Assembly (NCBI GenBank): GCA_035539855.1
Contig: DATLHO010000030.1
Location: 1-41,825, forward strand
DNA from: DATLHO01 sp035539855
GTDB lineage: Bacteria; Bacteroidota; Ignavibacteria; OLB7
DNA: 41,825 nt
Direction of reading: 5' to 3'
This document shows, piece after piece, positions 17,532 through 25,789 of the stretch. The notes beneath the pieces were generated by a model. That model saw only the letters and a list, made by a program, of their open reading frames with translations. It was not told the DNA's origin and made no database searches. The translations under genes and the position numbers were made by a program. Position 1 is the stretch's first letter, and the number at the start of each line of letters is the position of its first letter.

Positions 17532-18701
17532 GTGGAACCGACGATCATCTCCGCTCCGCCCGGGCACACCGCGCGGTCGACCGCGCGCGCGGCGCGCATC
17601 GCCCTCCTGCTCGCCATCATCATCACACTCGTCGTGCCGGCACCATCGCGTGCGCAGGGCACGCTCGGCGAACGCTACACACCCGAGTTCAACGCGACGG
17701 TCTGGTCGCTGGCGTATCAGCCGGGCAATCAGAAGATCCTCGTCGGCGGCGACTTCACCGAGCTCGACGGCAGCCCAGTCGGTCACCTCGTCCGGCTCGA
17801 CGACTCGGGCGTCGACACGACCTTCCGCGGCACGGTCAACGGCAGCGTCCTGGCGCTCGCCGTGCAGTCCGACGGCAAGATACTCGTCGGCGGCTCGTTC
17901 ACGCGCGCCGGCGCCGGATCGGTCGATCGGCACGGCCTCGTGCGCCTCGCCTCCGACGGCACCGTCGATGCGACGTTCGCGCCGGTGCTCACGCTCGGCA
18001 CGGGCGAGGATCCGACGGTGACGCGAATCCTCGTGCAGGCCGACGGAGCGATCATCGTCGGCGGTCGCTTCGATCACGTCAACGGCACCTCGCGCAACTT
18101 CATCGGACGACTCAATGCCAATGGCACACTCGACACGATGTTCGCCAAGAACAACCCGCTGCTCGACGCCGTCGGCGCGCTCTGCACCATCGGGAACGGC
18201 GACGTCGTCGCCGGATGCCGCGCGTCGGTGCTTCGCTTCGGCGCGAGCGATCCGCTCGCGCAGGTCATGACGACCGTCACCGCGCAGCAGGAGGCCGTCG
18301 TCGAGGCACTCGCGCCGCAGGGTGACGGCCTTCTCGTGGCCGGCCGCTTCTCGTCGATCGGCTCGATCCAGCGCGCGGGCATCGCCCGTGTCACCGCGGG
18401 CGGCCTCGTCGACGTCACGTACGATCCGAGAATCGTGAGCGGGTCGTACGACCGCGTGCTCTCGATCGCGACGACCACCGACGGACCGACCGTCGTCGGC
18501 GGACTGTTCACGACGCCCGGACCCGTCTCGCGGCGCAATCTCGTCGCGCTCGACGCGAAGGGGGCGATGACCGGCTGGTCGCCGAATCCGAACGGCGCCG
18601 TCATGGCCGTCCTTCGGCTCGACAGCGGACGGCTCATCGTCGCCGGCGAGTTCACCGAGATCGCGGGCACGGCGCGTGGCCGTCTTGCGTTCTTCGATTG
18701 A
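17532..18701 (+). CDS. Secreted delta-60 repeat (beta-propeller) protein
   Basis: The GTG at 17532, preceded by AGGATT, starts a signal-peptide-like segment (basic ARSTARAAR, then IALLLAIIITLVVPAPSRAQ). The 389-residue product is built of delta-60 (DUF5122) repeats: phrases such as QPGNQKILVGGDFTELDG, QSDGKILVGGSFTRAG, QADGAIIVGGRFDHVNG and DSGRLIVAGEFTEIAG recur with intervals of ~50-60 residues, each followed by an LVRL(D/S)-type strand. Such repeats form beta-propellers in secreted proteins. Unlike other exported proteins here it has no C-terminal sorting domain; it ends right after the last repeat, so it is probably periplasmic or exported by another route. A perfect terminator follows. 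Confidence 0.8.
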   Translation: MEPTIISAPPGHTARSTARAARIALLLAIIITLVVPAPSRAQGTLGERYTPEFNATVWSLAYQPGNQKILVGGDFTELDGSPVGHLVRLDDSGVDTTFRGTVNGSVLALAVQSDGKILVGGSFTRAGAGSVDRHGLVRLASDGTVDATFAPVLTLGTGEDPTVTRILVQADGAIIVGGRFDHVNGTSRNFIGRLNANGTLDTMFAKNNPLLDAVGALCTIGNGDVVAGCRASVLRFGASDPLAQVMTTVTAQQEAVVEALAPQGDGLLVAGRFSSIGSIQRAGIARVTAGGLVDVTYDPRIVSGSYDRVLSIATTTDGPTVVGGLFTTPGPVSRRNLVALDAKGAMTGWSPNPNGAVMAVLRLDSGRLIVAGEFTEIAGTARGRLAFFD

Positions 18702-18708
18702 TGCAATG

Positions 18709-18747
18709 GCGCGCGGCGCCGCCACTTCGGCGGCGCCGCGCGCTTTT
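18709..18747 (+). terminator. Strong intrinsic terminator
   Basis: GCGCGCGGCGCCGCC (18709-18723) pairs perfectly with GGCGGCGCCGCGCGC (18729-18743), loop ACTTC, followed by TTTT. It closes the delta-60 gene. Confidence 0.88.
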
Positions 18748-18804
18748 CGTGCGCGTCCCGTACCGTCGCCACTCGCTTCACGCTGACTAACCGACAGGGC
18801 ACCG

Positions 18805-20208
18805 ATGCACATCCAACTCTCCACGCGCACCGCCGGCACTCTGGCCGCGCTCGCTATGGCCATCGCCTCGGCGTCGCCCCCTGCGCATGCGCAGTCCGAG
18901 CCCGACACGGCGCGCGCCGTCCTCTGGATCGCGGTCGACCTCGAGCGCTCGATCACCCGCATCGACTCGCTCGCCGCGCTGCTCGACGCCGCGTGCAGCT
19001 CGAACGATCCGGCACGCATCGCCGCGCTGCAGGCCGAGCTCGGCGCCTCCGCCCGCACCATGCTCGACCTGGCCGAGCGCTCGCGGGCCGACCACGATCG
19101 CTATCTGGCCGTGCGCCTCGCCGCGGTCGACTCGGTCGTCGCGGGCATGGGTGCCGAGATGCGTGCACTGCGCGGAGCCTTCGGCGCGATCGTCGACGGC
19201 AACGTTCAGGCGCTGCGCGACTTCACTGCCGGTTACTCGGTCGACAGTCTCACGGCGCGCGCGGACCTGCCGTCGATCACCGCGGAGCTGCAGGCGATGC
19301 GTCAGGAGATCGGATCGATGAAGGGACTGCTCGGGGGAATCGTCGAGGGAGGTCTCGCCGGGCTCACGGGGGAGGCGGATGCGCTGGTGAAGGGTCTGCC
19401 GAATGTCGAATCGCTCCTCGCGGGATTCCGCGGCGACGTGTCGAAGCTGCGCTCGTCGCTCGACGCGGTCGTTCCGGAGAACATCCAGCGGATCAAGGGC
19501 GATCTCGCCGCGCACGTCGAGCGAAGCTCCCAGGCGGTCGACGCGCTCGAGCGCGAGCGACTGCGTCTGCTACGCGAGCGGACCGAGCTCGCCGATCGGC
19601 TCGATGCCGAGCGCGATCGCTTCATCGGCATTCAGGCGAAGGAGCGCGAGGTCATCGCGGGAGTCGCCAGTCGCAGCATCGCATCGTCGGCAGCCGTGAG
19701 CCCCGGCCGCTCGCGCAGCAGCTTCCGGCTCGGCATGTCCACGGGGGTCAACTACAACGACCTCGGTCTGTACGAGTATCTCGTCGCGGTCGACTCGACG
19801 CTCTCGGAGACACGCACGGGCGAGCAGATCACAGGGCTGATCTCGGCGACGGTGATGGTGCAGTTGTGGGAGGATCTGCCGTTGAGCGACGTCTGGCTGC
19901 CGGTCTACGGGCTGTTCAGCGTGCCGGTCAAGGAGCTGGCCTTCGGCGGGAGCGAGGGGATTCTTGGACTGTTCGACGGCGGCATCTCGTTCGGCCTTGG
20001 GCTCGGCGTGCAGGTCAGCGACGACCTGTACCTCAACGTCATCGCCAACGTGTACGATCCGCGCCGGCTCGATCCCGAGACGCGGGTCACGGCGAAGTCG
20101 GCGCTGCCGGCGGGCTCGGAGTTCGAGCCGAGCGAGTCGTCGCTGCTCGGCCGGGCGGACCAGTGGACCTACATGCTCGGCGTGCTGATCCCGCTGACCG
20201 GAGACTGA
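18805..20208 (+). CDS. Exported coiled-coil protein with probable outer-membrane domain
   Basis: The 467-residue product begins with a signal peptide (MHIQLSTRTAGTLAALAMAI, then ASPPAHAQ). Residues ~30-285 are mostly helical and heptad-like, ending in a strongly charged coiled coil (DALERERLRLLRERTELADR). From ~305 the character changes to beta-rich, with alternating segments (LGMSTGVNYNDLGLYEYLVA, GISFGLGLGVQVSDDLYLNV) and a final strand MLGVLIPLTGD, as in a small outer-membrane barrel or an OmpA-like beta domain. I do not recognise the family. A periplasm-spanning coiled coil anchored in the outer membrane is an inference from the layout. Its 3' end overlaps the convergent next gene by 40 bp. 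Confidence 0.65.
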   Translation: MHIQLSTRTAGTLAALAMAIASASPPAHAQSEPDTARAVLWIAVDLERSITRIDSLAALLDAACSSNDPARIAALQAELGASARTMLDLAERSRADHDRYLAVRLAAVDSVVAGMGAEMRALRGAFGAIVDGNVQALRDFTAGYSVDSLTARADLPSITAELQAMRQEIGSMKGLLGGIVEGGLAGLTGEADALVKGLPNVESLLAGFRGDVSKLRSSLDAVVPENIQRIKGDLAAHVERSSQAVDALERERLRLLRERTELADRLDAERDRFIGIQAKEREVIAGVASRSIASSAAVSPGRSRSSFRLGMSTGVNYNDLGLYEYLVAVDSTLSETRTGEQITGLISATVMVQLWEDLPLSDVWLPVYGLFSVPVKELAFGGSEGILGLFDGGISFGLGLGVQVSDDLYLNVIANVYDPRRLDPETRVTAKSALPAGSEFEPSESSLLGRADQWTYMLGVLIPLTGD

Positions 20209-21188
20209 GCCGAGGCATCCCGTCCGACGATCCCCTGATCGGCCATCTGCAGCTTGATCATGGCCGCGAGCAGGGGGAACATGATCTCGTGATGCCCGGT
20301 GAAGGTGAAGCCGCGGCCGCCGTCCTGCGTCGGTCGCTGCACGACGTTGACGCGCGGACGGTAGTGCTGGATCATGTCGAAGTTGGCCGTCGTGAAATCG
20401 AACGCCGGCGCGCCGAGATTGCGCGCGATCGTCAGGGCCTTCAGGAACACCTCGGGCATCAGCACCGCCGAGCCGACGTTCATGACGACGCCTCCGTCGC
20501 CGAGCGTGGCAAGCTCGTGACACAGCGCCCGGAAGTCGCGGAACGAGAGCTCGCCGGTCGCCTCACCGCTCATCGACGGCTGCTGGTGGACGATGTCGGT
20601 GCCGATCGCGGCGTGGATCGTGATCGGCACGCCCAGGCGCACGCATGTCGCCATGATCGAGGGCCGTCCCGTGTTCATCGCGAGCAGCCGCGCGCCGAGC
20701 GCCTCGCCGAAACCGAGCTCCTTGTCGTCGGACTCGTAGGCCGCGCGCAGCGTTCCGTTGATGAACTCCCCGGTCTCGCGCGACATCCCGAACGTCCCGT
20801 CGGTGATCGTCGCGGCGACGTCCTCCGAGGTCTCCCCGAACAGGCAGCTCTCGGTGTCGTGGATCGCCGAGGCGGAGTTCATCGCCACGCCGGTGAGAAC
20901 GCGTCGCTCGAGCAGGTCGCAGATCAGCGGCGCCAGACCCACCTTGATCACGTGCGCTCCCATCATGAGGATGAACGGACGGTCGCGTCGCACCGACTCG
21001 GCGGCCAGGCGTGCGAACTCGCGCAGGTCGCGACCGATCAGGATGTCCGGCAGGGAGTCGACGAACTGCCGCAGCGTCGCGTCGGAGCCGACGGGCGTGG
21101 CCCATTCCTGCTCGGCGACCTTGCTGCTGCGATCGACGATGGAGATCAGCGAGATGCCGGAGAGATCGGCCTTCGGGAAGCGGGACAT
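20169..21188 (-). CDS. Deoxyhypusine-synthase-like protein of unknown function
   Basis: A 339-residue protein from the ATG at 21188 (MSRFPKADLSGISLIS). The core RPFILMMGAHVIKVGLAPLI, then TGVAMNSASAIHDTE, has the order of conserved residues of the NAD-binding region in deoxyhypusine synthase (a glycine start, a [L/M]-x-x-LI helix, a small-residue turn and an HD-x-E end). Bacteria lack eIF5A hypusination, and bacterial members of this fold act in polyamine chemistry or are uncharacterised. The catalytic lysine region cannot be placed by eye. The start has no Shine-Dalgarno sequence; instead a period-7 array ends ten bases upstream. It is divergent from the FRG-domain gene, and its stop codon lies inside the 3' end of the convergent gene. 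Confidence 0.5.
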   Translation of the reverse strand: MSRFPKADLSGISLISIVDRSSKVAEQEWATPVGSDATLRQFVDSLPDILIGRDLREFARLAAESVRRDRPFILMMGAHVIKVGLAPLICDLLERRVLTGVAMNSASAIHDTESCLFGETSEDVAATITDGTFGMSRETGEFINGTLRAAYESDDKELGFGEALGARLLAMNTGRPSIMATCVRLGVPITIHAAIGTDIVHQQPSMSGEATGELSFRDFRALCHELATLGDGGVVMNVGSAVLMPEVFLKALTIARNLGAPAFDFTTANFDMIQHYRPRVNVVQRPTQDGGRGFTFTGHHEIMFPLLAAMIKLQMADQGIVGRDASAQSPVSGISTPSM

Positions 21189-21198
21189 GTGGGAGTAC

Positions 21199-21219
21199 GG
21201 ATTGCGGATTGCGGATATC
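21199..21219 (-). repeat. Heptanucleotide array upstream of the DHS-like gene
   Basis: On the plus strand there are three 7-bp units GGATTGC, GGATTGC, GGATATC. Read in the sense of the minus-strand gene the array is GATATCC-GCAATCC-GCAATCC and ends 10 nt before the start codon. Confidence 0.65.
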
Positions 21220-21280
21220 TTGCGGGTCGGGCACCCGCGCCTCGTCAGGATGTCATTGAGACTGCGCAACGTCGCACTTC

Positions 21281-21315
21281 CGATCCGCAATTCGAAATCC
21301 GAAATCCGCAACGAG
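21281..21315 (+). repeat. Heptanucleotide array abutting the FRG gene start
   Basis: Five 7-bp units (CGATCCG, CAATTCG, AAATCCG, AAATCCG, CAACGAG) end directly at the ATG at 21316. The heptamer family AATCCG(C/A) is the same as in the array of the divergent gene, again in sense orientation with respect to its own gene. Confidence 0.65.
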
Positions 21316-22119
21316 ATGTCCGAGATTCGCATCGCATCCTGGAGCGAGCTGACCGAGGCGCTGTACGAGCGCTCATGGAAGGAGTCGATCGGCCGCTACC
21401 GCTCGAGCTACGCCTATCGCGGCATGCAGAACGCGTCGCACGACCTGCGCACGGGACTCGTGCGGCTCGGTGACGGCTATCACCAGCTCGAGGCGCACCT
21501 GCTGCGCGCGTTCCGGCGGTATGCGCAGCGCGACTCGGTGCCGGGCGATTCGGTGTGGAACTGGCTCGCGGTCGCGCAACACCACGGACTGCCCACGCGC
21601 CTGCTCGACTGGACGTACTCGCCCTACGTCGCCATTCACTTCGCGACCGAGGATCACGAGAAGTTCGACCGCGACGGCGTCATCTGGTGCGTCGACTACA
21701 CGCTGACCAACGAGCGGCTGCCGAAGAAGCTGCGGACGATCCTCGAGCGCGAGAGCGCCGACATGTTCACCGCCGAGATGCTCGCCGCCGCCGCCAGCAC
21801 GCTTGCGGAATTCGACGAGCTCGGCGAGGAGGAGTTCGTGCTCTTCTTCGAGCCTCCGTCGCTTGACGACCGCATCATCAACCAGTTCGCGCTCTTCTCG
21901 ATCGCCTCGAGCGCGCGGCTGATGCTCGACGAGTGGCTCGCGTCGCACCCGGAGGTCGTACGCCGCATCATCATCCCGGCATCGGTCAAGTGGGAGGTGC
22001 GCGACAAGCTCGACCAGGCGAACGTCACCGAGCGCGTGCTCTTCCCCGGACTCGACGGGCTGAGCCGCTGGCTCAAACGCTACTACACGCCGAAGGGATT
22101 GCCGCCGGAGCAACGGTAG
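21316..22119 (+). CDS. FRG-domain protein
   Basis: A 267-residue protein with the FRG domain, named for its [FY]RG motif, here YRG at residues 34-36 in AYRGMQNASHDLRTGL. The other hallmarks follow: E59 in QLEAHLLRAFRR and the block QHHGLPTRLLDWTYSPYVAI (88-107). FRG proteins are common in accessory regions and next to phage- or defence-related genes; their biochemistry is not established, though an ADP-ribosyl-type fold has been suggested. The start at 21316 is chosen because it opens the conserved region and directly follows the heptamer array; no Shine-Dalgarno sequence is visible. No toxin, restriction or phage gene is adjacent; its only close partner is the divergent DHS-like gene. Confidence 0.82.
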   Translation: MSEIRIASWSELTEALYERSWKESIGRYRSSYAYRGMQNASHDLRTGLVRLGDGYHQLEAHLLRAFRRYAQRDSVPGDSVWNWLAVAQHHGLPTRLLDWTYSPYVAIHFATEDHEKFDRDGVIWCVDYTLTNERLPKKLRTILERESADMFTAEMLAAAASTLAEFDELGEEEFVLFFEPPSLDDRIINQFALFSIASSARLMLDEWLASHPEVVRRIIIPASVKWEVRDKLDQANVTERVLFPGLDGLSRWLKRYYTPKGLPPEQR

Positions 22120-22128
22120 CGCACCGGT

Positions 22129-22767
22129 TCAGGAGAGCTTTCGTTTGGCGCGCGCCTGGAATCGCTGCTCCGCCGCGCTGCGGGCGGCGCCGTTGACGGC
22201 GGCGCGATAGTCGGCGGTGGCCTTGTCGTCGTTGCCGAGCGCTTCGTGCGCGCGGCCGCGCAGCCAGAGGACCTCGATCGGGTTGTCGACGCCCTGTGTG
22301 AGCGCCTTCGTCAGATGGCTCACGGCCGTCGCGAAGCTCGCCTCGGGCACCTTCCCGAAGAGCGCCTTGGCCAGGTTGCGCTCCACCCACGAGATGTCGG
22401 CGACATAGAAGTGCCAGGCGCCGAGCGTCATGTGCGCCGCGCCGTTGTTCGGATCGAGCGCGATCGCGCGCTCGGCATTCTCCTTGACGACCTTCGCCAG
22501 CGAGATCTTCTCCTTCTGTCCGACCGCCTGCGCCAGCCGTCCGGCGGCATTGGCCAGCCACAGGTACTCGTTGGAGACGCGGGGAGCTCGCCGCACCGAC
22601 TCGAGCGCGTCGGCGTAGGCCTTGCGCAGTAGCGCCTCGCGCTTGTCGGCGTCGGTCAGCTTGTCGGCCTGGTGCACCATCTGGCGGATCTCCGCCCAGC
22701 CGGCCAACGCAGCATTGGGCGCAAGAGCGATGACGGCAATGGCGAGAATGTGGAGCGCACGTGACAT
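22129..22767 (-). CDS. Exported TPR-like protein (RMD1-like)
   Basis: The ATG at 22767, with GGAAGGGA upstream, starts a signal peptide (MSRALHILAIAVIALAPNAA-LA). The 212-residue product is otherwise all helical with TPR-type spacing: RKAYADALESVRRAP, NEYLWLANAAGRLAQAVGQK, ENAERAIALDPNNGAAHMTL and a block resembling the regulator-of-microtubule-dynamics/TPR family (LGAWHFYVADISWVERNLAK, then SHLTKALTQG). The protein is probably periplasmic and binds other proteins; no partner is evident. It is convergent with the FRG gene, 9 bp apart, with no terminator in between. Confidence 0.72.
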   Translation of the reverse strand: MSRALHILAIAVIALAPNAALAGWAEIRQMVHQADKLTDADKREALLRKAYADALESVRRAPRVSNEYLWLANAAGRLAQAVGQKEKISLAKVVKENAERAIALDPNNGAAHMTLGAWHFYVADISWVERNLAKALFGKVPEASFATAVSHLTKALTQGVDNPIEVLWLRGRAHEALGNDDKATADYRAAVNGAARSAAEQRFQARAKRKLS

Positions 22768-22950
22768 CGAGTGAATCCCTTCCTGGTGGTTGTTGACGCG
22801 GCGCGGGGGGCCACGCGAGGAATGTACAGCATTTGAGCCGTCGCTTCCACGCTGATTGCGGCGGAGGGACCCGTGGTGGCACCGGATGTGCCGATAAACG
22901 CAATCGCGTGGCGGATCGAGATTGGGTGGCCGTTTCCGCGGGATTTTCCC

Positions 22951-22958
22951 TACTTTTG
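22951..22958 (+). promoter_or_regulatory. Bacteroidota-type -7 box for the two-component operon
   Basis: TACTTTTG matches TAnnTTTG perfectly, 41 nt before the response regulator start. The TTG at 22922-22924 is 26 nt away, farther than the usual spacing, so the -33 element is uncertain. Confidence 0.4.
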
Positions 22959-22999
22959 CCCAATTGTTACGGACCGAATTCCCACGACCGGAGTTCTCA

Positions 23000-23713
23000 A
23001 TGAGCCAGAACAGGATTCTCATCATCGACGACGACACCGAGCTCAGCGATCTGCTGAGCGAATTCTTCGAGTCACAGGGCTCGATCGCCGAGACCGCCGA
23101 CCGACCCTCGGTGGGATTGAGGAAGCTGAAGGAGGTGCATCCGGACGTCGTCGTGCTCGACGTGATGCTGCCGGAGATGGACGGTTTCGAAGTTCTCAAG
23201 AAGATCCGCGAGGGCTCCGAAGTGCCGGTGATCATGCTCACCGCGCGCGGCGAGGTCAACGACCGGATCACCGGGCTCGAGCTCGGCGCCGACGACTACC
23301 TGCCGAAGCCCTTCGACGTGCGCGAGCTGTGGACGCGCATCCAGGTGATCCTGCGCCGCTCGGCGACGCCGGGCACCGGTGGGATCTTCCGCTTCGACGG
23401 ACTCGAGGTCGACACGACGACGCAGTCGGCGACGCTCGACGGCAAGGCGCTCGAGCTGACGACCGCCGAGTTCGAGATGCTGCAGCTCTTCGTCGAGAAT
23501 CCCCAGAAGCCGCTCGACCGCGACTTCATGATGGAGCGCACGCGCGGCATCCCGTGGGAGTCGTTCAACCGCTCGGTCGATGTCGTCGTCAGTCGTCTGC
23601 GTCAGAAGCTCAACGACGATCCGCGTCATCCGCGCTTCCTGAAGACCATCTGGGGCACCGGCTACATGTTCATCGGCAAGCCTGCCGTCGAGCAGGAGGA
23701 CAACCAGCAGTAG
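23000..23713 (+). CDS. OmpR-family response regulator
   Basis: The 237-residue product has a receiver domain with the acidic pair D10/D11, phospho-acceptor D54 (VVVLDVMLPEMDGF), T81 (IMLTA) and K103 (LPKPF), and a C-terminal winged-helix DNA-binding domain (~128-228; ELTTAEFEMLQLFVE, VDVVVSRLRQKLNDD, WGTGYMF). It resembles the CpxR/RstA type. The ATG follows CGGAG at a normal distance. The partner kinase starts 6 bp downstream, so the pair is co-transcribed; targets are unknown. Confidence 0.93.
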   Translation: MSQNRILIIDDDTELSDLLSEFFESQGSIAETADRPSVGLRKLKEVHPDVVVLDVMLPEMDGFEVLKKIREGSEVPVIMLTARGEVNDRITGLELGADDYLPKPFDVRELWTRIQVILRRSATPGTGGIFRFDGLEVDTTTQSATLDGKALELTTAEFEMLQLFVENPQKPLDRDFMMERTRGIPWESFNRSVDVVVSRLRQKLNDDPRHPRFLKTIWGTGYMFIGKPAVEQEDNQQ

Positions 23714-23719
23714 GTCCGC

Positions 23720-25108
23720 ATGGCGATCCAGACATCGACGCTTCCACTTGGTCCGCCGCCCCTGCCCCAGGGGAAGCCGCTGTTCTGGAAGATTCTCGTT
23801 CTGATCCTCGTCACGGCGGTGCTCGGCACCGTCGCGATGGGGATCTATTTCAAGTACCTGCTGCAGGACTCGTACAGCTACCTGCTGCGCGAGCAGGGCG
23901 CGAGCTACGTCAAGCTGATCGCCAACGATGTCGGCCAGCCGCCGGATACGGCGGCCGCGCTGCATATCGCCGAGAAGCACCCGGTCGAGATCCGCATCGA
24001 GCGCGCCGACAACGCGTGGTCGACCGATCGCAGTCTGCCCGCGTCGAAGACGATTCTCGACGCGACGCAGTCGTCGAGCTTCGATAGCGGTGACTCGCTC
24101 GTCATGCGCAAGTATGCCGGCAAGCGCTACTCGATCCTGACGCGCGGTCCCTGGCGGTTCGTCATCGAGATGAAGTCGTCCTCCGAGGGAGCCCTCGTCT
24201 GGCCGGCGACGATCCTCTTCTGCGTCGTGCTGATCCTGCTGTTCACCGCCGCCTACTACGCGGTGCAGCGCTTCCTCAATCCCGTACAGCTTCTGATGGA
24301 GGGCGTGCAGCAGGTCGCCAGCGGCGAGTTCGAGCACGCGGTGCCGATCACCAGCGACGACGAACTCGGCGAGCTCACGCGCTCGTTCAACGCGATGTCG
24401 CAGCAGGTCGCGGCGATCATCGCGTCGAAGCGCCGGCTGCTCTTCGACGTCAGCCACGAGCTGCGCACGCCGCTGACGCGCATGAACGTCGCGCTGGCGA
24501 TGCTTCCGGAGACGAAGGCGACGATCTCGATCGAGCGCAACATCCGCGAGCTCAACATCATGATCACCGAGCTGCTCGAGAACGAGCGCCTGGCGGTGCT
24601 CGGCGGCGCGCTCGTCGTCGACAACGTCGACATCGTCGAGCTGGCGCACGAGGTGATCGAGACGTTCGGGCACGACGCGCGGCGCATCGAGTTCGATCCG
24701 CTGACCGACTCGCTCGTCATCCGCGCCGATTTGCAGCGCATGAAGGTCGCCATCCGCAACGTCGTCTCGAACGCGCTGAAGTACTCGACCGACACGACCG
24801 TGCGCGTCTCGGTCTTCCCCGATGAGGGAGGCGCGCGCATCGTCGTCGCCGATCAGGGGATCGGCATTCCGCCGGAGGATCAGGCGAAGGTCTTCGAGCC
24901 CTTCTACCGCACCGACGAATCGCGCACGCGCACGACCGGCGGCTACGGTCTCGGCCTGCCTCTGACCAAGTCGATCGTCGAGGCCCACGGCGGCACGATC
25001 CGGCTCGACAGCACGCCCGGAGTCGGCACGACGATCATGATGCTCATACCCAACGCGCCCGACGACGGCGCGGTCGCCCCGCAGCACGCCCAGCACGCCG
25101 CGGCGTAA
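23720..25108 (+). CDS. Membrane sensor histidine kinase
   Basis: The 462-residue product has transmembrane helices at ~23-45 and ~159-183 enclosing a ~110-residue periplasmic sensor domain with no recognised fold. A HAMP domain follows (~184-235; PVQLLMEGVQQVASGEFE). Then come the H-box FDVSHELRTPLTR with H246, the N-box VVSNALKYS (N351), the G1 box DQGIGIP (378-384), the F-box FEPFYRTDESRTR and the G2 box GGYGLGLPL (407-415). All catalytic elements are intact. The layout is that of CpxA/EnvZ-type envelope sensors. It forms a pair with the regulator 6 bp upstream. Confidence 0.93.
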   Translation: MAIQTSTLPLGPPPLPQGKPLFWKILVLILVTAVLGTVAMGIYFKYLLQDSYSYLLREQGASYVKLIANDVGQPPDTAAALHIAEKHPVEIRIERADNAWSTDRSLPASKTILDATQSSSFDSGDSLVMRKYAGKRYSILTRGPWRFVIEMKSSSEGALVWPATILFCVVLILLFTAAYYAVQRFLNPVQLLMEGVQQVASGEFEHAVPITSDDELGELTRSFNAMSQQVAAIIASKRRLLFDVSHELRTPLTRMNVALAMLPETKATISIERNIRELNIMITELLENERLAVLGGALVVDNVDIVELAHEVIETFGHDARRIEFDPLTDSLVIRADLQRMKVAIRNVVSNALKYSTDTTVRVSVFPDEGGARIVVADQGIGIPPEDQAKVFEPFYRTDESRTRTTGGYGLGLPLTKSIVEAHGGTIRLDSTPGVGTTIMMLIPNAPDDGAVAPQHAQHAAA

Positions 25109-25189
25109 TGCGCGGTCGTCAGGCGGCCATGTTGCGCTGCTCGAGCGACCGTGCCGTCTTCACGCCCCTCAACTGCGAGTCTCCCCTCG

Positions 25190-25789
25190 ATGATTGCGTA
25201 CCTCGAAGGCACCATCCGCGAAAAGACCCCGACCCAGGCGCTCATCGTCTGCGGTGGTGTCGGCTACGCGGTGATGATCTCGCTGGCGACGTTCGAGCGC
25301 CTCGCCGATGTCGGCCGCGACGGCGCGCTGCACACGCACCTCGTCGTGCGCGAGGACGCGTTGACGCTCTACGGGTTCGCGCAGACCGAGGAGCGCGAGA
25401 TGTTCCAGTTGCTGACGACCGTCAGCGGCGTCGGACCGAAGATCGCGATCGGCGTCCTCAGCTCGATCGGCGTCGATACGCTCAAGGAGAACATCGCCCG
25501 CGGCAACGCCGCGGCGTTGACGGCGCTGCCGGGCATCGGCAAGAAGACCGCCGAGCGCATCGTGCTCGAGCTGCGCGACAAGATCGCCGCGACCGGCGGC
25601 GGCTTCGCCTCGTCGGCCGCCGGCACCGCCGCCGACGTGCGCAGCGAGGCCCTCGCGGCGATGCTCGCGCTCGGCTACAACCGCCCCGCCGCCGAAAAGG
25701 CGATCCGCAATGCGCTCAAGGATGGTCCCTCGGTCGAGGCCAGCGTCGAGTCGCTGCTGAAGTCCGCACTGAAGCACGCGTCGGAGTGA
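25190..25789 (+). CDS. ruvA: Holliday junction branch-migration protein RuvA
   Basis: A 199-residue RuvA starting MIAYLEGTIREK. Domain I (OB fold) is ~1-64, domain II contains both helix-hairpin-helix motifs (LTTVSGVGPKIAIGVLSSIG and LTALPGIGKKTAERIVLELR), and domain III is the C-terminal RuvB-binding helix bundle (~148-199, AALAMLALGYNRPAAEKAIR-type sequence). It binds four-way junctions as a tetramer and recruits RuvB. Neither ruvB nor ruvC is nearby. Its stop codon overlaps the GTG start of the next gene (GTGA), so translation of the two is probably coupled. Confidence 0.95.
   Translation: MIAYLEGTIREKTPTQALIVCGGVGYAVMISLATFERLADVGRDGALHTHLVVREDALTLYGFAQTEEREMFQLLTTVSGVGPKIAIGVLSSIGVDTLKENIARGNAAALTALPGIGKKTAERIVLELRDKIAATGGGFASSAAGTAADVRSEALAAMLALGYNRPAAEKAIRNALKDGPSVEASVESLLKSALKHASE

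Noticed and set aside
25108..25785. The acyltransferase frame upstream of 25786 as coding
   Set aside because: It overlaps ruvA fully in another frame and is low-complexity; the membrane protein begins after the GTG overlapping the ruvA stop.
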